Origin: JAVBSC01 sp031547305
GTDB lineage: Bacteria > Desulfobacterota > Desulfovibrionia > Desulfovibrionales > Desulfovibrionaceae
Assembly (NCBI GenBank): GCA_031547305.1
Contig: JAVBSC010000079.1
Span: forward strand, 1 to 43,259
DNA length: 43,259 nucleotides
Reading direction: 5' to 3'
Of the stretch, positions 1 to 8,048 are shown piece after piece; positions within the stretch are counted from its first letter, which is position 1, and every line of letters begins with the position of its first letter. The translations under genes were made by a program, and so were the position numbers. The notes below the pieces were generated by a model. It had not been told where the DNA came from and did no database searches. It saw nothing but the letters and a program-made list of their open reading frames with translations.

Positions 1-46
1 TGAAAAGTCCCGGATTCCCGCGAAAGCGGGAATACGGGACTTTTCA
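1..46. repeat. Palindromic element, possible bidirectional terminator
   Basis: Two 21-base arms (1-21 and 26-46) pair with one G/A mismatch (13/34) around a GAAA tetraloop. The core is GATTCCCGC/GCGGGAAT, the same core as in the larger inverted repeat at 38208-38312. The arm ends give a short T run on either strand (ACTTTTCA), so it could terminate transcription arriving from the LtaS-like gene that stops at 200. Bases 47-199 contain no gene that I can support. It may be cut by the window edge. Confidence 0.65.
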
Positions 47-199
47 TTTTATGCCGTTGTGGGGGGGCAACCGTGAACCACACGGGGCTCTGTCAGAAGA
101 ATCTAAAAATTGAAATGCTCCAGATGTAATGTTTCAGGGCGTTTTATGCACTTCATCCAGGCTGAACAGGATGGCCCGGCAGGCCGTTCCCGGCTTTTT

Positions 200-2218
200 T
201 CAACCCGTGGCGCCGGGTTTTGGCCGCGTTGCGCTCGGCCCTGGCGGATTGCTTTGCGCGCTGGCGTATTTCGATTTCGCGTCTGGCGCGGCGTGCAGCA
301 GCATTGCGGATTCCCTTAGCTGTTTGCCGGTAAATAAGTCATAGGCGCATTGGTACGAGGCCACGGTTTTTTCCGCCATATTTTCGACCTGCCGGAGTGG
401 GACCTGGCGGTTTTCCACCCTGCCGTTCGGGGAAAGGCTGGTAATTTCTATCTTATTGTTGGGGGCCAGCACGGCAAGCTGATTTTCGGTCCGAAAACCC
501 AGAAGCTGGTAAGTGGATATCCAGGCCCGCCCGGCCTCGGCCGGCAGTTCGCGGGCGTCGGCGCCAAAAAATTGCGAACGGTATTGCCAGCCAAGGGCGG
601 CCAGAAGCGTTGGGCCCACATCGATCTGGCTGCACAGCGTATCCACTTTTTCCGGTTGGAAAAATTTTGGACCATACATAATGCAGGCAATGCCGTACCC
701 GTCCGCCGGCACTTCCGTTTTGCCGGCCACTGCGGAGGGGTGATCCCCCACGAATACGAACACTGTGTTGTTGAACCAGGGTTTCTTTTCCGCCGCGCGC
801 ATGAAGGAGCCAATGGCGTAATCGGAATAGTTGACGGCCCCGGTGCGGCTGGAGCCCGGATCTATGCTTACCTTGCCTTTCGGGTAGGTGAAAGGCCGGT
901 GGTTGGAGGTGGTCAGAAGAATCTGCATGAACGGCTTGCCGGCGGCCTGGCTGGCGTCCGCCCGGTCAAGGCTTTCCGCGAACAGATCCTCGTCGCACTG
1001 CCCCCAGGCCGTGGCAAAAGTTTTATTCCTGGCCGCGAAGTCGAGTTTGTCCACCACCTGAAAACCGTTGCCTGCAAAAAAGGCGTTCATGTTGTCAAAA
1101 TACCCGATGCCGCCGTAAATGAAGTTCAAAGCATAGCCCTTGCGGCGAAATTCCGTGCCCAGGTTGAACAGGCCGGCGTTGTCCGGCCGGCGCACGATGG
1201 AATTGCCGGGCGTGGGCGGAACACTGAGCATTACCGCTTCAATGCCCCTGACCGTGCGCGTTCCCGTGGAGAGCATGTTGGAAAAAGAGAGTCCGGCGGC
1301 GGCCAGTCTGTTCAGGTTTGGGGTGTATTTGCCCAGCCACTTGCTGCCCATGCTTTCCATGATCACGACTATGACGTTGGGATCCCGCTTGGAGAAGCGG
1401 GAAGTCACGGTGCGCTCCAGGGAATCGCCCCCGGCCTGGGCAAAAGAGCTTTCGTCCTCGGATATTTCCCGCCGCATCAGGTTAAAGGCGGTTTGCGTGT
1501 CCATGGTTTTGTAAAAAGCGCGGTAGTCCAACTGGTTGTGCCGGAAGGCGGAGAAAAGCTCATACACGCCGTTTTTGGCGTACTCGTCCCAAAAGCGATT
1601 TTGCTTGCCGGCAAGCGGGGTGAAAAAGACAAAGACCAGGCCGGCTGTTGCGCACAGCCCCCCCAATGCGGCCAGGCGCGCCAGGCCGGAGGTCTTCGCG
1701 GGCGCGCGGGCTGTCCGGACGAGTTTTTGCAAAGCATACGCGGCCATGGCGGACAAGGCGGTTATGGCCGGCAGAATCAGGCCCATGGGGTAGGATTCCC
1801 CGATATTTCGCAGAACTTCGCCGGTATAAATAAGGTAATCCACAGCAATGAAATTGAACCTGGCCTTGAACTCCCCCCAGAAAAAATATTCGGCAAAAGC
1901 TGTGAACACGAATATAAAGGCGCAGGCGAAAATGATGCCTGAATAGTAAACCCGGCCCGCCGGCCGGTGCAGAAACCTGTCCGTGGGGGCCAGAAGCAGG
2001 GTGGCCGGCAGAAGCAGGACAAAGGCCAGGGTGGCCAGATCGTTCAGCAGGCCGGCCGAGAGTCCGCCCAGCATGCTTACGGACCAGGGGAGGTCCCTGG
2101 AAAAAGCCATTTGCAGAACCAGGCGCAAAGCCAGGTTCACCAGGACAAACAGGACAGCAAGGCCGGCCAGGACGCGCAGTCTGCCGGCCAGAGCCCTGAA
2201 GGAAAAAACGTTGTTCAT
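200..2218 (-). CDS. LTA synthase-like membrane sulfatase (phosphoglycerol transferase family)
   Basis: A 672-residue inner-membrane protein. Five hydrophobic segments lie in residues 14-200, including the RFNFIAVDYLIYTGEV stretch that follows the third one. An extracytoplasmic alkaline-phosphatase-superfamily domain follows (about 280-600). Visible active-site elements are E288 in VIMES, a likely nucleophile T322 in GTRTVRG, and the late GDH motif. LtaS and OpgB move phosphoglycerol from phosphatidylglycerol onto a polymer or glucan; the acceptor here is unknown and need not be lipoteichoic acid. The ATG at 2218 has a GGAG 8 bases upstream. An in-frame start at 2368 would place the CpxR-like box inside the gene and is less likely. 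The C-terminus is a Pro/Ser/Ala-rich tail. It is the last gene of a two-component and PAP2 cluster. Confidence 0.85.
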   Translation of the reverse strand: MNNVFSFRALAGRLRVLAGLAVLFVLVNLALRLVLQMAFSRDLPWSVSMLGGLSAGLLNDLATLAFVLLLPATLLLAPTDRFLHRPAGRVYYSGIIFACAFIFVFTAFAEYFFWGEFKARFNFIAVDYLIYTGEVLRNIGESYPMGLILPAITALSAMAAYALQKLVRTARAPAKTSGLARLAALGGLCATAGLVFVFFTPLAGKQNRFWDEYAKNGVYELFSAFRHNQLDYRAFYKTMDTQTAFNLMRREISEDESSFAQAGGDSLERTVTSRFSKRDPNVIVVIMESMGSKWLGKYTPNLNRLAAAGLSFSNMLSTGTRTVRGIEAVMLSVPPTPGNSIVRRPDNAGLFNLGTEFRRKGYALNFIYGGIGYFDNMNAFFAGNGFQVVDKLDFAARNKTFATAWGQCDEDLFAESLDRADASQAAGKPFMQILLTTSNHRPFTYPKGKVSIDPGSSRTGAVNYSDYAIGSFMRAAEKKPWFNNTVFVFVGDHPSAVAGKTEVPADGYGIACIMYGPKFFQPEKVDTLCSQIDVGPTLLAALGWQYRSQFFGADARELPAEAGRAWISTYQLLGFRTENQLAVLAPNNKIEITSLSPNGRVENRQVPLRQVENMAEKTVASYQCAYDLFTGKQLRESAMLLHAAPDAKSKYASAQSNPPGPSATRPKPGATG

Positions 2219-2277
2219 GATTCGCTCCGGATACGATAAAATGCGGATGGACCTGAGCCCATCCGTCTCGCGCCCGT

Positions 2278-2326
2278 ATACTATCCCGGAGGTAACTGTT
2301 CTCGATATTATTGTAACAAATTGTAA
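2278..2326 (-). promoter_or_regulatory. Candidate activated promoter with CpxR-like box
   Basis: On the plus strand TGTAA (2312-2316) and TGTAA (2322-2326) form a direct repeat with a 10-base period. Read as GTAAC-N5-GTAAT it matches 8 of 10 positions of the E. coli CpxR box GTAAA-N5-GTAAA. On the minus strand TAGTAT (2283-2278) is a candidate -10 with no recognisable -35. This puts the box roughly 40-55 bases upstream of the inferred start, where an OmpR-family activator usually sits. A leader of about 50 bases would precede the ATG at 2218. The box is seen directly; promoter function is inference. Confidence 0.45.
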
Positions 2327-2443
2327 TGACAATATATGAGGAGTTATTTTTTTATAGCAAATTGACATTGAAACCGTTTATTCGCCCCGGCGGCGCGCAC
2401 CCCAGGGGGCTGCGTCTGCTGGACGGTTTTACGTCTTTGTTCT

Positions 2444-3247
2444 TCATGCTTTCGGCACAGAGTTTTTTTTGACAGCGGTTGGCGGAGCGGGCGGTATTTT
2501 CATGCGCCCGCCCAGAAAAGAAATCAGAGTCAGGGCCAGGAACATGGTGGTCAGCGTGTGGGAAAGAAAATGTTCGCCTCTGGCCATCTGGTACAGGCCC
2601 ATGAGCCAACCGGCCGCCAGGCCGGCCAGGAAAAGGGCTTTTTTGCGCTGTGGGGACAGCGGCAGATAATACAAGGACATCAGGGCAAAGCCCCCGCTGG
2701 CGTGCCCGGCCGGAAAAGCCCGGCCACCGGTTGTCCAGCCGTGCGCCAGGAGTTGCGTCAGCCAGCCGACGTGCGGATATTCGCCTCCGTAGGGTAGAAG
2801 GTCGGCCGGAATGTGCACGCCGTTTATTTCTTTAAGGCCGGAGACGAGCAGGGGAACCAGGGCGATGCTCAAAAACGCCAGCAGGGCTGGCTTTTTCCAG
2901 CCCTGAAGTTGCCCTTGCGTTCTTGTGGAGCAGCTTGCGGCCAGGAAGACGAAAAAAAACGCGCAGGCTATTGCGATGATAAGCGCTTTTGGGCCGGTAT
3001 AGAGCAGCCAGCCGTAAGCGCGGTGGAAGGATTTGGAGATCAGCCATGAGCCATGCGCAAAAAAGGGGCTTTGGGCGAGCTGATCCAGAGCGGTGCAATT
3101 TTCCAGCAGGGCGCAGCCGACGGCCGCCAGAGCGTAAAACAACGGATTGCCCAGGCCGGCGGCCTGGAAATAGCGGGCCGGATTTTCAGAGGATAGCGGC
3201 GGGAGGGTGGTGGTGAAAGAGAGCGGAATATTCATTATGGTCCGCAT
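2444..3247 (-). CDS. PAP2-superfamily membrane phosphatase
   Basis: A 267-residue membrane protein with about six hydrophobic segments. The three phosphatase motifs are present: a Lys motif starting at K139 (KEINGVHIPADL), FPAGHASGG with H182, and ARGEHFLSH with R223, H226 and H230. PAP2 enzymes remove phosphate from lipid phosphates (undecaprenyl pyrophosphate, phosphatidate, lipid A) on the periplasmic face; the substrate cannot be told from sequence. The start is uncertain: ATG 3247 has AGGA 4 bases upstream, ATG 3235 has a GGA 5 bases upstream, and ATG 3268 has no ribosome site. It lies between the CpxA-like kinase and the LtaS-like gene, suggesting regulated lipid or lipopolysaccharide remodelling. 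Confidence 0.85.
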   Translation of the reverse strand: MRTIMNIPLSFTTTLPPLSSENPARYFQAAGLGNPLFYALAAVGCALLENCTALDQLAQSPFFAHGSWLISKSFHRAYGWLLYTGPKALIIAIACAFFFVFLAASCSTRTQGQLQGWKKPALLAFLSIALVPLLVSGLKEINGVHIPADLLPYGGEYPHVGWLTQLLAHGWTTGGRAFPAGHASGGFALMSLYYLPLSPQRKKALFLAGLAAGWLMGLYQMARGEHFLSHTLTTMFLALTLISFLGGRMKIPPAPPTAVKKNSVPKA

Positions 3248-3284
3248 TCTATCCTGAAATGCGCGCATTGTGAGGATTTTTTCA

Positions 3285-3299
3285 TGTAAAAAAATGTAA
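3285..3299 (-). promoter_or_regulatory. CpxR-like direct repeat upstream of the PAP2 gene
   Basis: The plus strand carries TGTAA (3285-3289), five A residues, and TGTAA (3295-3299), with the same spacing and orientation as the repeat at 2312-2326. Read as GTAAA-N5-GTAAC it matches the E. coli CpxR box at 9 of 10 positions. It sits in the 76-base gap between the kinase stop and the PAP2 start, only 37-50 bases from the likely start codons. The promoter geometry is therefore less clear than for the second box. Confidence 0.45.
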
Positions 3300-3323
3300 C
3301 TCTCGATCTGTTTCCTTCAAGAT

Positions 3324-4385
3324 TTATTTCGCGGTGTGAGCCGGCAGGATGACCGTAAGCTTCAGGCCTGGCGCCGCGTTGGCCGCCGCGATGCCGCCGC
3401 CGTGGCTGAGCGCCGCTTCTCTGGCCAGCGCCAGGCCCAGGCCCACCCCGCCGCTGGCCCGCGCCCTGGAGCTGTCCACCCGGTAAAAGGCGCGGAAAAT
3501 ATCCTGTAATTGCTCCTCCGGCACGCCTGGGCCAAAGTCCCGGATGGAGACCACCACTTCTTTACCGTCCGCTTCCGCCTTCAGCAGCACTCTCTCGTAT
3601 GGCGGCGTGTAAAAAAGGGCGTTGGAGATCAGGTTGCCGAACATGCGCCGCAGGAGCGGCGCATTGCCGTAGACCGTAAGGCCGCTCCTGATTTGCGCCA
3701 GCACCGCCTTGTTCCGCGCTCTGCCCTGAAAGGCGAAGTCCTCGGCCAGGTCCGCCAAAAGCCCGCTCAAATCCACCGGGCCGTCCGGGCCGGAAGTATT
3801 GAGGCTGTCGCGGGCTTGTTCCAGCAACTGGCCCACCAGGGCGCTCATCTGGTCCACCTCTTTTTCCAGCCTCTGGGCCAGGGCGCGGTTTTCCTCGGTC
3901 CCCCTTCCCTGTTTGAGCAGCTCGGCCGCGACAGCCATCCTGGTCAGCGGCGAGCGCAGTTCGTGGGAGATGTCCGCCAGCAGCCGGCGTTCGTTATATA
4001 GTTGGCGCTCTATCGCTCCGGCCATTTCGTTAAAGTTTTGCGCCAGCAGGTCAAAGGCGTCCCGGTCGTTGCCGATCGTCGGCAAACGGGCCTTGAGCCG
4101 GCCGTGCGCCAGAGCTTTTGCCGCCTCGGCCATTCCGTCCAGTTTTTGAAAAAGAACTTTGGATACGAAATAGCCGCAGGCCAAGGATGGAATGAAGATG
4201 CTCAGCGCCCAGATGATTGCCTCATGCCAGGGTTTGAATTCGCCGATTATTCCATGGAGCGTTTTCGCTGTCAGCGGCTCCAGGATGAATTCAGCCAGGG
4301 TCACCACAAAGACCTGCATGGCCACGATGGATATGTAGACCTTCCAGAACAGGGGCAGGGCGTTCAGGCGGTCGCGCAGGCTCAT
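3324..4385 (-). CDS. CpxA-like sensor histidine kinase
   Basis: A 353-residue inner-membrane kinase. TM1 is about 14-36, followed by a periplasmic loop of only about 18 residues, TM2 at about 55-75 and HAMP at about 76-130. A HisKA domain follows with H141 in DISHELRSPLTR, then an HATPase with N255, DFGPG (283-287) and a GVGLGLA loop. It autophosphorylates and passes phosphate to the regulator encoded just upstream. The catalytic half resembles CpxA, but CpxA has a large folded periplasmic sensor that is absent here, so the signal is probably read in or near the membrane. The start overlaps the regulator stop by four bases (ATGA), indicating translational coupling. Confidence 0.92.
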   Translation of the reverse strand: MSLRDRLNALPLFWKVYISIVAMQVFVVTLAEFILEPLTAKTLHGIIGEFKPWHEAIIWALSIFIPSLACGYFVSKVLFQKLDGMAEAAKALAHGRLKARLPTIGNDRDAFDLLAQNFNEMAGAIERQLYNERRLLADISHELRSPLTRMAVAAELLKQGRGTEENRALAQRLEKEVDQMSALVGQLLEQARDSLNTSGPDGPVDLSGLLADLAEDFAFQGRARNKAVLAQIRSGLTVYGNAPLLRRMFGNLISNALFYTPPYERVLLKAEADGKEVVVSIRDFGPGVPEEQLQDIFRAFYRVDSSRARASGGVGLGLALAREAALSHGGGIAAANAAPGLKLTVILPAHTAK

Positions 4386-5095
4386 TGCGGGTCCTTTGCG
4401 GCCAGATACAGGTAGCCTTCGCCCCGGACGGCCCGGATTCTTTCGCTGCCGTCCGGCCTTGGACCGAGTTTTTTACGCAGGCGGCTCACCAGCATGTCCA
4501 GGCTGCGGTCCAGGGCATAGGCCTGGTGTCCGAAAACATCTTTATAAAGAAAGTCGCGCGCCACAACCTGCCCGATATTTCGGAGCAGGTGGTTCAGCAG
4601 GCGCAGTTCCGGCACGGTAAGGGGCTGTGCTTTGCCGTTCACGGTCACGCACAGGGCCGCCTGGTTAAGGAGCAGATCGTCGGCCTGCCTTAACTGCTCC
4701 GGCCGTGCCTCCGTCCTGTCCGGGGAGGAGCGCCGCAGGATCGCCCGCAGCCTGGCCACCAGTTCCCTGGGGCTGAAGGGTTTGCCCAGGTAGTCGTCCG
4801 CGCCCATTTCCAGGCCAACGACCCGGTCGATTTCCTCTCCTCTGGCGGTAAGCATGAGCACCGGAAGATTTTTTTGCTCCCCTTCCACGGCGCGCAGACG
4901 GCGCAGCACTTCAAAGCCGTTCAGGCCAGGGAGCATCACGTCCAGGACTATGGCGTCAGGGCTTTTGCGCCCGGCCTGGCGCAGGCCGGATTCGCCGTTC
5001 GGCGCGTGCGCGCAGGAAAATCCCTCGCTTTTCAGGTATTGCTCAAGAAGACTGAACAGTTCTTCGTCATCGTCAATGATAAGAATGTCCGGCAT
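4382..5095 (-). CDS. OmpR/CpxR-family response regulator
   Basis: A 237-residue two-domain regulator. The receiver domain (1-120) has the acidic cluster at 8-10, phospho-acceptor D52 in VLDVMLPG, the T in MLTA and the K of GKPFSP. A winged-helix OmpR/PhoB output domain (about 140-232) ends in RAVRGEGYLY. Such regulators bind direct repeats with a 10-11 base period, which fits the two TGTAA-N5-TGTAA repeats beside the PAP2 and LtaS-like genes; this link is inferred. It begins three bases after the mgsA stop and overlaps the kinase gene, so it is probably co-transcribed from upstream. No similar box was seen before this gene. Confidence 0.92.
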   Translation of the reverse strand: MPDILIIDDDEELFSLLEQYLKSEGFSCAHAPNGESGLRQAGRKSPDAIVLDVMLPGLNGFEVLRRLRAVEGEQKNLPVLMLTARGEEIDRVVGLEMGADDYLGKPFSPRELVARLRAILRRSSPDRTEARPEQLRQADDLLLNQAALCVTVNGKAQPLTVPELRLLNHLLRNIGQVVARDFLYKDVFGHQAYALDRSLDMLVSRLRKKLGPRPDGSERIRAVRGEGYLYLAAKDPQ

Positions 5096-5098
5096 GGC

Positions 5099-5560
5099 TT
5101 ATCCGGTGGCTTCACGGTGCAGATAGGCGTTGTAGTCAGGCCTTGTGGGCTTGTAGGGATCGTCGAACAGGTGGGAGCTGATTACGAAGTCCGCCGTGGA
5201 GCGGGTGCAGGCAATGACCACGTTGTAGACCGTGCAGATGCGCACCAGGGCTTTGACGTCCACATCGTGCGGCTGGGGGGACATGGGGTCGGTCAGAAAG
5301 ATCAGGATGTCCAGGCCGCCTTCGGCAATGCGGGCGCCAAGCTGCTGATCGCCGCCCAGAGGGCCGGATTTGAGGATGGCTATGCGCGGGCTGTGATCCG
5401 GGAATTCATTTGTGAACATGGTTGCCACCAGGCCGCCTGTGGTGCCGGTGCAAACCAGGTTGTGGCGGGCCAGTTTTTGCGCGTTGCGGCGCACCCAGTC
5501 CAGCAAGTCCGCCTTGCGGGCGTCGTGAGCCACCAGACCGATATTTTTGGCTTTGTGCAT
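5099..5560 (-). CDS. mgsA: Methylglyoxal synthase
   Basis: A 153-residue cytosolic enzyme that converts dihydroxyacetone phosphate to methylglyoxal and phosphate, a bypass used when phosphate is limiting or sugar phosphates accumulate. Catalytic and phosphate-binding residues are in place: H12 (LVAHD), the TGTTGG loop, D71 in GPLGGDQQ, D91, H98 and D101 in PHDVDVKAL. D71, D91, H98 and D101 fall at the numbering I recall for E. coli MgsA. The ATG at 5560 gives family-typical length; in-frame codons further upstream run into cyuA and encode nothing family-like. It lies 8 bases after cyuA and 3 bases before the response regulator, so it probably belongs to the same transcript. Confidence 0.95.
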   Translation of the reverse strand: MHKAKNIGLVAHDARKADLLDWVRRNAQKLARHNLVCTGTTGGLVATMFTNEFPDHSPRIAILKSGPLGGDQQLGARIAEGGLDILIFLTDPMSPQPHDVDVKALVRICTVYNVVIACTRSTADFVISSHLFDDPYKPTRPDYNAYLHREATG

Positions 5561-5568
5561 TGTTCGCC

Positions 5569-6849
5569 CTACGCCTTGCTTACCATAATATCCAGGATCA
5601 CCTTGTCTGTCACGGCCATGCCCTCGGAAGCCAGGCGGCCCAGGTTGCGGATGCATTCCTCCAGGTCGTCCGCCACTATGCCGTCGCTGCCCTTTACGGC
5701 TATGGCGCTCATGCCCATAAAAGCGGCCTGAATGGCCGCGCTTACGGAAGACGCCACCTTAAGGGCGCAACTGCCCTTTGCGCCGTCGCAAATCATGCCG
5801 GCCAGGTTGCCCACCATGTTCTTCACCGCGTTGCTTATTTGCGGCAAGCCGCCGCCCAGAAGCAGCACAATGCCGCAGCTTGCCCCGGTGGCCGCCACCG
5901 TGGCTCCGCACAGGGCGGAAAGCCGGCCCAGGTGGTGCTTTATATGTATGGAGGCCAGATGGCTCAAAATAAGGGCGCGGGCCAGTTGCTCCTCGCCGCA
6001 GCCAAGGCGCTCGGCAAAGGCCAGCACCGGCACTGTGCAGGTAATGCCCTGGTTGCCGCTGCCGGAGTTGCTCATGACCGGCAGGGCCACGCCGTCCATG
6101 CGGGCGTCAGCCCCGGCCGCCGTCAGCTTCATGGCGTAGCTGCTGGTATCGTCGGACAAAAGTTTTTTGCCGATGTTCTCCTCGATGACCCGGCCCACCT
6201 GAAGCCCGTATTCGCCCTTGAGCCCTTCTTCGGCCACGGCCTTGTTCATGCGCGCGGCTTCAAGAATAAAGGAGATGTCCGCCAAATCCGCCTCTTTGGC
6301 GAAAGTGCAAATTTTTTCCATGCTCAGCGGCCAGGCGGCTTCCAGATCCGAACGCTCCTTGGCGTCGTCCAGGCCAAAAATAACTGTGCCGTCTTTTTCC
6401 ACCAGCACAATGTTGGTATGCTCGTGCCGCAAAATGGCCCTGGCCTCGTGCCCGCCGGCTCTGGCCTTCACTTCCGCGAATAAAAGATCCGGAGTTTCCG
6501 CCACCTTCAGATGGACCTTGCCGGCCTCCACCATGGCCAGGCCCCTGGCCGCCAGCTCCGGGCTCAAATCCCGCAGCAGCTCCAGGCCAAGTTCAGGATT
6601 GCCGCCAAGCGCCCCCACAGCGGCGGCTATGCCCAGTCCGGTCCGGCCAGTTCCTGGCACCACCACACCCATGCCGTTTTTAAGCAGGTTGCCGCTGACG
6701 TTCACATCCAGCTCTTCCGGCTCTTCATCCAAAGCCCGCGCCGCCCTGGCCGCGGCCAGGGCCACGGCCACCGGCTCGGTGCAGCCGAAGGCCGGCACCA
6801 CTTCATGATTCAGCAAATCAATAAACTTCTTCCATTCAGGATTTTTCAT
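5569..6849 (-). CDS. cyuA: L-cysteine desulfidase, UPF0597 family (CyuA/YhaM-like)
   Basis: A 426-residue protein of the UPF0597 family, related to the L-serine dehydratase alpha chain. Family signatures are FGCTEP near the N-terminus (C23), the SGNQGITCTVP stretch, SALCGATVAATGASCG and the MICDGAKGSCALK motif. These cysteines are expected to hold a [4Fe-4S] cluster. The family cleaves L-cysteine to pyruvate, ammonia and hydrogen sulfide; E. coli CyuA serves anaerobic cysteine catabolism. The ATG at 6849 has GGAG 8 bases upstream. It lies 47 bases after the rlmB-like gene and 8 bases before mgsA. No cysteine transporter gene is adjacent in the window, so the substrate is assigned from the family only. 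Confidence 0.88.
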   Translation of the reverse strand: MKNPEWKKFIDLLNHEVVPAFGCTEPVAVALAAARAARALDEEPEELDVNVSGNLLKNGMGVVVPGTGRTGLGIAAAVGALGGNPELGLELLRDLSPELAARGLAMVEAGKVHLKVAETPDLLFAEVKARAGGHEARAILRHEHTNIVLVEKDGTVIFGLDDAKERSDLEAAWPLSMEKICTFAKEADLADISFILEAARMNKAVAEEGLKGEYGLQVGRVIEENIGKKLLSDDTSSYAMKLTAAGADARMDGVALPVMSNSGSGNQGITCTVPVLAFAERLGCGEEQLARALILSHLASIHIKHHLGRLSALCGATVAATGASCGIVLLLGGGLPQISNAVKNMVGNLAGMICDGAKGSCALKVASSVSAAIQAAFMGMSAIAVKGSDGIVADDLEECIRNLGRLASEGMAVTDKVILDIMVSKA

Positions 6850-6896
6850 CTTTGCAGCTCCAATATCTTATCTTTTTCGCGGGCGGTCATAATTCC

Positions 6897-7976
6897 TCAG
6901 CGCAAATGCGGCGCCTGGGAAAACATAGCCAGGAGAATGGCGCCGGCCTGGGCCACATTGAGGGAGTCAAAATCCCGCAACATGGGCACATGAATCAGCT
7001 TCAGCCTTTTTGCCACGCCCTGGCGCAGGCCGTCTTCCTCGCTGCCCAGGACCAGCACGGCCGGGAATTCCGGCTTGAGCTCAAAAATGCTCCGGGAATT
7101 TTCCTCCGGCTTAAAGGCGGAAGCCCCGTAAAGGGTGAATCCGGCCTTTTCCGCCGCGTCCAGGGCCTGCCCCAGGTTGACCACCCTGGCCACCGGCAGG
7201 CGCTCCAGCGCGCCGGCCGCCGCCTTTTTGGCGGCCGCGCCCAGGTACACGCCGTTGTGGCGCGGCACCAGCAGGCCGGCCCCGCCAAGGGAGTACAAGG
7301 TGCGGGCCAGGGTGCCGGCATTGCCCGGGTCCTGCACCTGATCCAGGGCCAGAATCAACGGCAGGGGCGCATTCGCCGCCTGGGCCAGCAAATCCGGCCA
7401 GTCCACAAACCCGGCCTCGTACAGGCGGGCCACAACGCCCTGGTGCCGGCCACGATAGTGTTTGTTCAGCACCGCCTCATCCGCCAGAGAAAAACGTACC
7501 CCATGTTCCCGGCACAAATCAAGAATGCGATCACTGGCCTGATCCCGGCGGCCTTTGAGCACAAAGACCGTGTCAATCTTGGCCGGCTCGCTTTCCAGAA
7601 GCTCGCGCACCGCCTTCAGGCCGGGCAGGATCAGAGAGGCGTCTTCTTCAGGCCGCTCCGGTTCAGACCTTCCAGGGCCGCTGAATCCGGGACCGGATTT
7701 GCGCGCGGCCGGAGCCGGAAAATTATCGCCGGGCTTTTCCCGCCGCGACTCCGGGCGGGAAGGTGTTTCCTCGTAATCTCCGCCCCGGCGCGGGCGTTCC
7801 GGGCGGGAAGGCTTATTGTCCGACCCTCTGTCCCGGCGCGGGCGTTCAGGTCTGGATGGCTTATCCTCGGAATTTCTGCCCCAACGCGGGCGCTCCGGGC
7901 GGGAAGGTTTTTCGCCGGGGTCTGACGCGGGGCGGCTGGCTTTTTTGGCCGGGGCGGGAAACTGATGGCCTTTCAT
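6897..7976 (-). CDS. TrmH/SpoU-family 2'-O-ribose RNA methyltransferase, RlmB-like, with repetitive N-terminal tail
   Basis: A 359-residue protein. The C-terminal two thirds is a SpoU methyltransferase with a substrate-binding region (LILPGLKAVRELLES) and the three knot motifs: DPGNAGTLARTL, LVLGSEEDGLRQ and the VPMLRDFDSLNVAQAGAILL stretch. RlmB methylates the 2'-hydroxyl of G2251 in 23S rRNA; the exact target here is not proven. The first ~110 residues are a low-complexity basic tail with tandem PSRPERPRR units, absent from E. coli RlmB and perhaps RNA-binding. ATG 7976 is chosen because the AAGGATTGGA ribosome-site region would leave no spacing for the TTG at 7988. It probably heads the cyuA-mgsA-regulator run. 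Confidence 0.88.
   Translation of the reverse strand: MKGHQFPAPAKKASRPASDPGEKPSRPERPRWGRNSEDKPSRPERPRRDRGSDNKPSRPERPRRGGDYEETPSRPESRREKPGDNFPAPAARKSGPGFSGPGRSEPERPEEDASLILPGLKAVRELLESEPAKIDTVFVLKGRRDQASDRILDLCREHGVRFSLADEAVLNKHYRGRHQGVVARLYEAGFVDWPDLLAQAANAPLPLILALDQVQDPGNAGTLARTLYSLGGAGLLVPRHNGVYLGAAAKKAAAGALERLPVARVVNLGQALDAAEKAGFTLYGASAFKPEENSRSIFELKPEFPAVLVLGSEEDGLRQGVAKRLKLIHVPMLRDFDSLNVAQAGAILLAMFSQAPHLR
7735..7910 (-). repeat. 48-base tandem repeat encoding a basic Arg/Pro tail
   Basis: Within the 5' part of the methyltransferase gene three successive 16-17 residue units share the core KPSRPERPR, followed by a degenerate fourth (TPSRPESRR). The repeat is visible in DNA as recurring CGGGCGGGAAGG-type blocks spaced about 48 bases apart. 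Copy number could vary between strains through slippage or recombination without changing the reading frame. It is a coding minisatellite, not a CRISPR. Confidence 0.8.
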
Positions 7977-8048
7977 AAATAATTCCAATCCTTATTTTGT
8001 TGAAATATGGGGCGGGCTGCGAAGAACCCCGGCATTGCGCCAATCTGA

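Noticed and set aside
350..1942. A 530-codon open frame opposite the LtaS-like gene
   Set aside because: Antisense to a clear membrane/sulfatase protein; no signal, domain or ribosome-site support. The same applies to the long frames opposite ligA (13836-14927), nadE (15212-16789) and the cyclase/dapB region (16893-18731).
7735..7910. CRISPR-like array
   Set aside because: The 48-base repeats have no unique spacers, are in frame within a methyltransferase gene, and encode a regular Arg/Pro tail.
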